A DNA stretch of 64,000 nucleotides, taken from Aedes albopictus (lineage: Eukaryota > Arthropoda > Insecta > Diptera > Culicidae). Below the pieces are notes generated by a model. The model saw only the letters and a program-made list of their open reading frames with translations. It ran no database searches and had not been told where the DNA came from. Below, in pieces: positions 11,936 to 20,100 of the stretch (position 1 is the first letter of the stretch; the number at the start of each line of letters is the position of its first letter). Where the stretch lies: contig NC_085136.1 of the NCBI RefSeq assembly GCF_035046485.1, positions 326,458,175-326,522,174 on the forward strand, given 5' to 3'. The position numbers and the translations under genes were made by a program.

Positions 11936-12600
11936 ATAGATTTCAGGGGGTTCCAGGATGTTTCAGGGGTACTTTTAGGGGCGTTTTAGGGGTTACAGCA
12001 CGTTTCAGGGAAGTTTCAGAGGCGTTTTAGAGGATCTACAGGGTTTCAGGGGGTTCCAGGATGTTTCAGGAGGGCTTTTAGGTGCGTTTCAGGGGCATTT
12101 CAAGGGATTACAGGACGTTTCAGGAAGGTTTCAGATGCGTTCAAAGGGGTTTTAGGGGACTTCAGTGAGTCTTAGGATGTTTCAGGTGGGCTTTTAGTTA
12201 CAGGGCGTTCCAGAGGTGTATGAGAAGATTTCAGGGGGTTTCAGGGGGTTTCAGGGGTTCCCGGATGTTCTAGGTTATTTCAGGGGCATTTCATGGGGCT
12301 ACAGGACGTTTCAAGGGTTTTTTTGTGGGCTTCAGGGGGTTTTAGGACGTGGTTTCCGAGGCGTCTGAGGGGATTTCAGGGAGCTTGGGGGGTTCCTGGA
12401 TGTTCCAGGTGGGCTTCTAGGGGCGTTTCAAGGCGAAACCCATCGAAAATCGTCCAGAACTCCCTGAAATCTCGTCGGATCCCCTGTAATGTACCTGAAA
12501 CCCTCCAAAACTCCCAGCTAAAACCCCCTCGGACCCCTTATAACGCATTTGAAACCCTAAACCCCCATGAAAACCCCTATGTAACGTCTGTGAAAAAACT
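11936..12600. repeat. Mirrored G-rich TTTCAGGGG repeat array
   Basis: From 11936 to about 12430 irregular 20-30 bp units built on TTTCAGGGG/GGGGCGTTTCAGG repeat in forward orientation. From about 12440 to 12600 the same words appear reverse-complemented (CCTGAAAC, ACCCCCTCGG, TAACGC). The same forward-then-reverse layout recurs at 54150-55050. No protein is implied. Confidence 0.8.
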
Positions 12601-13054
12601 GTGAAAAAACTTCAATATATGGGCTTAGACGAAGGTTAGTGTCAGCCGCTCTCTGAGTGAAGAGCAACTGACAAAAAATTGCAAGTTAAGGGAATCAAAC
12701 CCATGACTTATGAAGCGAATGTGTGACCTAGGACCCTGTCCCGGCAGCCTGGAGAATTTCACGAAGAGATGCATAGGGGAATTGTGGGTAAAATAAACAG
12801 AGTGCTGTTTTACAACAAATAGCGTATTTCCGCGTGTTTTAACAATTGTGTTCTGCGCAAGAACGTAAATCATTACACTTCTGCTGATCTTAAACTTAAA
12901 AATCATCTAAATCACTCAAATATGTCGTAAATAGCAAAAATCACGCAAACAATATGCTCTGATGTAAAACTGAGCTAATCGGAATTAAGGAAAATTCGGT
13001 CAATTCGTATCTTTTTTCACAAATTATGACATGTGTGATACCATCTAACAAAAA
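12601..13054. other. Intergenic, nothing recognised
   Basis: Moderately AT-rich. A stretch at 12640-12760 has the look of a SINE or tRNA-like remnant (GGGAATCAAACCCATGACTTATG), but no complete A/B box pair is present. Confidence 0.35.
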
Positions 13055-13430
13055 AGTCCCCCTAAAAGAAGATACTGGAAGCATTTCCTCATTTTTTTGG
13101 TTTTTGAATTTTCATTGAATAAAGAAGCAACATTTTCAAAATCGGTTTTCGTACACATGTAGAGTATGGATCAAGGTAACTTCTGAATTTTTTTGAGGTG
13201 GAAAATGTTTTCCATTTTTATAAAACCATTTTTTGTGAAATTTTGTTCAAAAATGATTTCTGCGAAATCGAAAAACATTTTCCACCACAAAAAAATTCAG
13301 AAGATACCTTGATCAATACTCTACATGTACACGAAAACCGATTTTCAAAATATTGCTTCGTTATTTAATAAAAAATCAAACACCAAAAAGTGAGGAAATG
13401 CTTCCAGCTTCGCCTTAAGTGGAGGTTATG
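13055..13430. mobile_element. Long-hairpin foldback MITE
   Basis: Two arms of about 165 bp (about 13055-13225 and 13268-13430) are reverse complements with scattered mismatches. For example, GAAGCATTTCCTCA on the left pairs with TGAGGAAATGCTTC on the right, and ATGTAGAGTATGGATCAAGG with CCTTGATCAATACTCTACAT. A short A/T-rich spacer separates them. There is no coding capacity. Confidence 0.8.
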
Positions 13431-14291
13431 CTTTCAATAAAATTTTATGAGCCACTTTAAAACTAGCACAACTTGGAGGTAAAATGAACAGTTGGTTCAA
13501 ATTTTATTGTTTTTTTATCAAATTTCGTTAAAACTCGGTATATTAAAGTCTATAATACATATCATGACACAACTGGCGTAAAAAGTTAAGAAAAAAATAT
13601 ACACTAATGAAATAAGATTATTATAAGAATTCCCGTTTGTTTTAGTACATTTTTTACAAATAATTATTCCAGCACATTCGAAGCATTTTATCAGCAGTTT
13701 TAAAAGTGCAGCATATAAAATATATAATAAATATGTTGGTTAACAGTTCGATACATCGAAATAATCCGTTTAAACTAGTTTTTAAGGACATTGCACCCCC
13801 ATCGATCATTCATTTTTTTTTTGACATCGAAAAAATTGTAAGAAAACTGTATTTTTTATCTATATGATCTTCTAGAATTCTTAGAATATATTGCCATCTA
13901 CGATATTACAGGGTAACAAAATAAAGGTTTTGTCATATTTCTATTGGAAACGGCGACAAATGCTCAGGGTATTCATATTACCCCCAGTTCCCCTAGTGGA
14001 AGTTTTAAAATCATCCATGAAGTATATCCTTTAAGAAAATTCACGAAGCGACAGCTGACGAAGTTTCATATTCCCTGTAAAAATTCCCGACCGAACCCCT
14101 GGAGGAGCTCCTGACGGAATCATTGAAGGATTTTCCGAAGGAAGCCCAGAAAAAAATCCCAAAGTAACACCTGGAGGAATCGCTGGAAATAGTTTTGAAA
14201 CCCTGGAAGAATTTGCGAAGAAATCCCTCAACAAAATTTCAAGCAAAATCTTCGAAAGAATCTCTTGGCGGATCGACTAAGAAGAATAATG
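13431..14291. other. Intergenic, with degenerate repeat words
   Basis: AT-rich to about 14030. From 14040 to 14270 reverse-orientation words of the GGAATTYC minisatellite family occur (GGAGGAATCGCTGG and similar). No gene is seen. Confidence 0.5.
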
Positions 14292-14739
14292 TAGGATTTA
14301 AACGGCTACGCAGTCTTCAATACGGAAAAACGAGGTTTATGATTTGCCCGACGTTTCGACACTGGGGTTTTGTGTCATCTTCAGGGTGTTGCTAGAAGTA
14401 GATTTGCGCCAATAGCGTACAGTCCGCTGCAAAACTAGACAAACGAAAATGGTATAAGACAAACATTTATAACCAGACAAAGAAACCCGACAATATTTAA
14501 ATCTTTTATAACAATTTCGCAGCATGCACCAACAACAAATCAACCAGACAGTTACAGTTACGAACAATTAGTGTAAGCAATCTAGACCAAACTTTGTATC
14601 CATTCGTCGAATTAGTACATGTATTTAATGTTAGTACCCCTGAAGATGACACAAAGCCCCAGTGTCGAAACGTCGGGCAAACAATAAACCTCGTTTTTTT
14701 CCGTATGGAAGACTGCGTAGCGTAGCCATTTAAAGCCTT
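14292..14739. mobile_element. Foldback element with GTCGAAACGTCGGG arms
   Basis: The left arm (14292-14388) and right arm (about 14637-14739) are long inverted copies about 95 bp each. Each contains CTGAAGATGACAC, then AGTGTCGAAACGTCGGGC, a purine/T run, and GACTGCGTAGC near the tip. The interior of about 250 bp has no long open frame. Similar CTGAAGATG-CGAAACGTCGG ends are seen in several animal retroelement families, including Penelope-like ones. I make no firm family assignment. Confidence 0.75.
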
Positions 14740-15540
14740 GAAAGAATCTTAAGGCCTTAGTCTGACCGGTAAGGTTAGTAATGGACATGAATTTCCCATT
14801 TTTCTTCCAAACCCTTGATTGACTCCAGAGTTCTCTGACATTTCCAAGTGAAATTATAATTCCAGGCACACAAACTTTGGTTTTCGAGTACATACCTATG
14901 TATTTTTAGCTTTTGGTCATGATGAATATTCAAAAAAAAACAAATGAAGGATTTTTTTTGCTGAATTGTATAAATTATTTAAAAAAAACTTCAATATCTC
15001 GTCAAATCGAGTTCCATTGGATTCTGAGATGATATTGACCGGCAGTGGTTTACTTTTTGATAAAGACACGTAAAAAAAAGTCAGTTTGAACATGAAAAAG
15101 TTTAGCATAACTTTAGATAACGAAAATTTATATTTAAATCGAAATCCAAAAAATGGGTAAAGCTGACTACTACTGTACTTACGCATTATTTCAAGAGAAA
15201 CCACATGAACTCTGCAATCAACTTGGAACTCCCTATATGAAAATAAATGTCTACGTTTTTTTTATCAACACCGTTGATTTTAGTCGTTAGCTTAGTTGCA
15301 ATATCAATCACGGCGTGGAAAAAATAACGATAATTGTGCTCATTCGAGTTTGCTCTGCACTTGGGAAATTCGCACGAATAGAATTGCATTGGTTATTGTT
15401 TGCTCCATATTTCTCACACGCAACTGCTACATACCCCATACGAAAGGCGGTGTGGTGGTGGTGCGACAAAAATAGGGTCCCTTCCATACAATCGAAGTTC
15501 ACTGTTCGCTACCTTCTAGATAGAAGCATTGTTTGAACCA
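14740..15540. other. Intergenic, upstream of the basic-peptide gene
   Basis: AT-rich until about 15300, then more balanced. No transposon end was recognised. The last 150 bases before 15545 would be the promoter of the plus-strand peptide gene. A GATA-type site (AGATAG, 15518-15523) is present, but I see no TATA box and no convincing Rel/NF-kB site. Confidence 0.4.
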
Positions 15541-15544
15541 TAAA

Positions 15545-15549
15545 TCAGT
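15545..15549 (+). promoter_or_regulatory. Initiator-like TCAGT of the basic-peptide gene
   Basis: TCAGT, the arthropod initiator core, lies 44-48 bases upstream of the start codon at 15593. It would put transcription start at about A15547. No TATA box is seen 30 bases upstream. Confidence 0.35.
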
Positions 15550-15592
15550 AGTTAAACAAACTTCTTCCAAGAAACACTCTGCTCTACAAACA

Positions 15593-15896
15593 ATGAAGAT
15601 CATCGGATTGATGTTCTGTATAGTGTTTTTCCTAGTGATAGCGTCAACATCGGTCGCAGCTTCTCCTCGAAGGTTTCGCATCACTCGGCAGACGGTGGTT
15701 AGTAAAACGATCAATGAAACAGTAGGGGACTGAAATTAATAAAAACAAGATTGACCCAATGTGAATTTTATGTTGTCCGTCATTGTAAGTTTGAATGCAG
15801 ATGAAAATTTTAAAAGAAACTCCACTATTTCAGAGATTTGGACGAATGTTCGGAAGGACGATGAACCGAGCCCTGAAGACATTTTTCCGAGGGTGA
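15593..15896 (+). CDS. Secreted, strongly basic peptide precursor (two exons)
   Basis: Exon 1 (15593-15697) starts at the first ATG after an initiator-like TCAGT. It encodes a clear signal peptide (MKII, hydrophobic core FCIVFFLVIA, STSVAA) and a basic segment SPRRFRITRQTV. A GT donor (GTTAGT, 15698) and an AG acceptor (tttcag ending 15833) define a 136-bp intron. Exon 2 (15834-15896) adds 20 residues in phase, giving 55 residues. The predicted mature part has about ten Arg, one Lys, no Asp or Glu and no Cys. In exon 2 the basic residues fall at 36, 39, 43, 47, 50 and 54, and the hydrophobic ones at 37, 40, 41, 45, 48, 49, 52 and 53, an amphipathic-helix pattern. It ends in Arg-Gly, a possible amidation site. 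I do not recognise the family. A linear antimicrobial-type or signalling peptide is an inference. An AATAAA follows at 15994. Confidence 0.65.
15738..15743 (+). promoter_or_regulatory. Intronic poly(A) signal AATAAA
   Basis: If the intron is retained, the frame reads 11 more codons and stops at 15731-15733. This AATAAA starts five bases after that stop, inside the intron. It could terminate a short alternative transcript that lacks the amphipathic exon 2. Confidence 0.35.
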
Positions 15897-15993
15897 TATT
15901 CGACTCGGAACTGTTCCATAGTGTGAAGTGTTTTTTGATTAAAACGAATTTATTTGATAAATGTGTGTGTTTGTGTTTCAGTGATATTTCAAT

Positions 15994-15999
15994 AATAAA
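15994..15999 (+). terminator. Poly(A) signal of the basic-peptide gene
   Basis: AATAAA lies 98 bases after the exon 2 stop, preceded by a GT-rich stretch (15958-15975). It is the first such signal downstream of the stop. Confidence 0.5.
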
Positions 16000-16303
16000 A
16001 ACCTAATGTTAAAATTTAAACATAAATTGTTCTGCTTTTTCCTTCCCTTTCCTTCTTGGGGAGGGTTTGTTTGGGTGAATACACTTACAGCTCTACTCCT
16101 TTCATTCGCGAATCGACTGTAATATGCGCGTTCGGCAGCTATTCCTGCAGCTAGCAAGGGGCGTACGAATTCTACAATTCTGGATTAGCACACAATTTGT
16201 TCTAGTTTATATTTATAACTCAATTTGTTTTCCTTTTTTTAGTCGAAGAAATGCGTTTTGTTCAATTGTTCCAACTCCGGGTTTCCCAGGGAATAAAGTA
16301 AGC

Positions 16304-17170
16304 TCAGTCGCTGTCGATGCAATCCATCTTGGCACTGTTGGTGCCGATTTTGATTTCGTGTTTGACGAGTCCCTCGGTCGAGGCGTCGACGTTGACCGTG
16401 ACGTGAGTGGGCGTATCGTTGGCCGTAACCGACGAGAGCAGCTGTCGGGTGCTGGAGCTCGAAGAGTAACTATCGCCGGAACTACGGGTGGAAGTATGCG
16501 AGTTTCCGCTGATGGGACTGTCCGGGAGGGAGCTCTGGGAGGATTCCTTTAGTACGGTCAACGGGGTGGACAGTTTCTTCATTCCGTCGAGTTTCTCCTC
16601 CCCCTTGAGCGGACTGAGAATTGTGGTGTGGGGATCCTCGGGGGTGTAGTAGTCGGAGTCTTCGGCCGCAGCCAGCACGGCTACGGACTTCTGACTTCGG
16701 GAGTCGACGTTCTCCGCTTCTTCCATTCGCAAGATGCTGGGCATTTTCTCGTACGTATCACAGTTCTCTTGGCCGCCGTCGCGGTCCACCTTCTGCAGCA
16801 GCGGGGACAGTTTCTCCGCCTCGCTATCGTCATCGATTTCGGTCACATTCGGCAGCTGGGTTTTCTCGTTCACCAGCTGGACTGTCTCGCGGTCCAACGC
16901 CGCCAGGGGATCCTTGACCAGCGGTTGGCCACCCTGGATCCGGAGCGAACCTTTTTCGCGTGGATTCTTATCGCGGCTGGCCGGGGCTCGCTGCATCAGC
17001 GGCGAATGTTTGTTGAGAAGCTCCTTGGTGACGCAGGTCACCGATCCGTCCTCTTTGGACAGGAGCACCGACATGCGAAAGTCTACGGTGTTTTGATTGA
17101 GCTTTTCGCGCGATCCACTATGGTCCATCTCCTTGGATGAGGTCTTGCCGGTCTCCTGCTTGTCGGCAGT
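16304..17170 (-). CDS. Mgrn1: Mgrn1 terminal coding exon 5
   Basis: The exon begins after an AATCAG acceptor at 17171-17172 with TADKQETGK, in frame with exon 4, and ends at a TGA (16306-16304). It encodes 288 residues rich in Ser, Glu and Asp, including a run of six Ser near the C-terminus, with no domain. Such tails are common and variable in this family. The downstream 3'UTR runs towards the convergent peptide gene; the nearest minus-strand AATAAA is at 15954-15949, inside that gene's 3'UTR. Confidence 0.82.
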   Translation of the reverse strand, partial: TADKQETGKTSSKEMDHSGSREKLNQNTVDFRMSVLLSKEDGSVTCVTKELLNKHSPLMQRAPASRDKNPREKGSLRIQGGQPLVKDPLAALDRETVQLVNEKTQLPNVTEIDDDSEAEKLSPLLQKVDRDGGQENCDTYEKMPSILRMEEAENVDSRSQKSVAVLAAAEDSDYYTPEDPHTTILSPLKGEEKLDGMKKLSTPLTVLKESSQSSLPDSPISGNSHTSTRSSGDSYSSSSSTRQLLSSVTANDTPTHVTVNVDASTEGLVKHEIKIGTNSAKMDCIDSD

Positions 17171-20100
17171 CTGATTATGGTAAAAACAAAAAAATAAAAG
17201 AGTGTTAATTTTACAAACACCTAAGAAACCAAAAGTTTAAACACTCGATCAAAGAGCTTCGTAATTTAGAAAAGTACATGAGATCCAACCTCCAGGAATT
17301 CCTTGGAAATTCCCCCAGGAATTCATCCGGGAGTTGCTCCAGAAATTCCTCCGAGGATTACACCAGGAATTCGCCCAGAAATTCTTTCAGGAATTCCTCC
17401 GGGAATTTCTCAAGGAATTCGTCTGGGAATTCTTCAGGAATTCGCCTAGAAATTCTTACAGTAATTCCTCCGAGAATTTCTCCATGAATTCCTCCGAGGA
17501 TTACACCAGGAATTCGCCTAGAAATTCATCAGGAATTCGCCTAGAATTTCTCCAGAAATTCCTCCGGGACTTTCTCCAAGAATTCCTTCGCGAATTTCTC
17601 CAGGAATTCCTCCGGGAATTTCTCCAGGAATTCCTCCGAGAATTTCTTCAAGAATTCCTCCGGGAATTTCTCCACGAATTCCTCCGGGAAATTCTCCAGG
17701 AATTCCTCCGGGAATTTCACCAGGAATTCCTCCGGGAATTTCTCCAGGAATTCCTCCGGGAATTTCTCCAGGAATTCCTCCGGGAATTTCTCCAGGAATT
17801 CCTCCGGGAAATTCTCCAGGAATTGCTCCGGGAATTTCTCCAGGAATTCCTCCGGGAATTTCTCCAGGAATTCCTCCGGGAAATTCTCCAGGAATTGCTC
17901 CGGGAATTTCTCCAGGAATTCCTCCGGGAAATTCTCCAGGAATTCCTCCGGGAATTTCTCCAGGAATTGCTCCGGGAATTTCTCAAGGAATTCCTCCGGG
18001 GATTTCTCCAGGATTTCCTCCGGGAATTTCTCCAGGAATTCCTCAGGGAATTTCTCCAGGAATTCCTCAGGGAATGTCTCCAGGAATTCCTCCGGGAATT
18101 TCTCCTGGAATTTCTCCGAGGATTACACCAGGAATTCGCCTAGAAATTCTTCCAGGAATTCCTTCTGGAATTTCTCCAGGAATTCCTCCGGGAATTTCTC
18201 CAGGAATTCCTCCGGGAATTTCACCAGAATTTCCTCCGGGGATTTCACCAGAATTTCCTCCGGGGCTTTCTCCAGGAATTCCTCCGGGAATTTCTCCAGG
18301 AATTTTTCCAGGAATTTCTCCAGGAATTTCTCCGGGAATTTCTCCAGGAATTCCTCCGGAAATTTCTCCAGGAATTCCTCCGGGAATTTCTCCGGGAATT
18401 TCTCCACGAATTTCTCCGGGAATACCTCCAGGTATTTCTCCGGGAATTTCTCCAGGAATTCCTCCGGGAATTTCTCCAGGAATTCCTCCGGGAATTTCTC
18501 CAGGAATTCCTCCGGGAATTTCTCCACGAATTTCTCCGGGAATACTTCCAGGTATTTCTCCGGGAATTTCTCCAGGAATTCCTCCGAGAATTTCTCCAGG
18601 AATTCCTCCGGGAATTTCTCCAGGAATTCCTCCGGGAAATTCTCCAGGAATTCCTCCGGGAATTTTTCCAGGAATTCCTCCGGGAATTTCTCCAGGAATT
18701 CCTCCGGGAATTTCTCCAGGAATTCCTCCGGGAATTTCTCAAGGAATTCCTCCGGGGATTTCTCCAGGAATTCCTCCGGGGATTTCTCCAGGAATTCCTC
18801 CGGGAATTTCTCCAGGAATTCCTCCGGGAAATTCTCCAGGAATTCCTCCGGGAATTTTTCCAGGAATTCCTCCGGGAATTTCTCCAGGAATTCCTCCGGG
18901 AATTTCTCCAGGAATTCCTCCGGGAATTTCTCAAGGAATTCCTCCGGGGATTTCTCCAGGATTTCCTCAGGGAATTTCTCCAGGAATTCCTCAGGGAATG
19001 TCTCCAGGAATTCCTCCGGGAATTTCTCCTGGAATTTCTCCGAGGATTACAGGAATTCGCCTAGAAATTCTTCCAGGAATTCCTTCGGGAATTTCTCCAG
19101 AAATTCCTCCGGGAATTTCTCCAGGAATTCCTCCGGGAATTTCACCAGAATTTCCTCCGGAGATTTCTCCAGGAATTCCTCCGGGAATTTCTCCAGGAAT
19201 TTTTCCAGGAATTCCTCCGGGAATTTCTTCGGGAATTTCTCCGGGAATTTCTCCAGGAATTCCTCCGGGAATTTCTCCAGGAATTCCTCCGGGAATTCCT
19301 CCACGAATTCCTCCGGGAATTCCTCCAGGAATTCCTCCGGGAATTACTCCAGGAATTCCTCCGGGAATTTCTCCAGGAATTCCTCCGGGAATTTCTCCAG
19401 GAATTCCTCCGGGAATTTCTCCAAGAATTCCTCCGGGAATTTCTCCAGGAATTCCTCCGGGAATTTCTTCAGGAATTCCTCCGGGAATTTCTCCAGGAAT
19501 TCCTCCGGGAATTTCTCCAGGAATTCCTCCGGGAATTTCTCCACGAATTCCTCTGGGAATACCTCCAGGTATTTCTCCGGGAATTTCTCCAGGAATTCTT
19601 CCAGGAACTCCTGCGGGAATTTCTCCAGGAATTCCTCCAGGAATTTATCCAGGAATTCCTCCGGAAATTCTCCAGGAATTCCTCCGGAAATTTCTCCAGG
19701 AATTCCTCCGGAAATTTCTCCAGGAATTCCTCCGGAATTTCTCCAGGAATTCCTCCGGAATTTCTCCAGGAATTCCTCCGGAATTTCTCCAGGAATTCAT
19801 CCGGAATTTCTCCAGGAATTCATCCGGAATTTCTCCAGGAATTCCTCCGGGAATTTCTCCAGGAATTCCTCTGGGAATTTCTCCAGGAATTCCTCCGGGA
19901 ATTTCTCCAGGAATTCCTCCGGGAATTTCTCCAGGAATTCCTCCGGGAATTTCTTCAGGAATTCCTCCGGGAATTTCTCCAGAAATTCCTCCGGAATTTC
20001 TCCAGGAATTCATCCGGAATTTCTCCAGGAATTCCTCCGGGAATTTCTCCAGGAATTCCTCCGAGAATTTCTCCAGAAATTCCTCCGACTACGGTGGGAG

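Noticed and set aside
16124..17140. Plus-strand frames of 98-170 codons
   Set aside because: These are antisense shadows of Mgrn1 exon 5, whose minus-strand frame splices in phase to a recognised protein.
17717..18934. Antisense Arg-Asn-Ser-Trp repeat frames
   Set aside because: The reverse strand of the same minisatellite.
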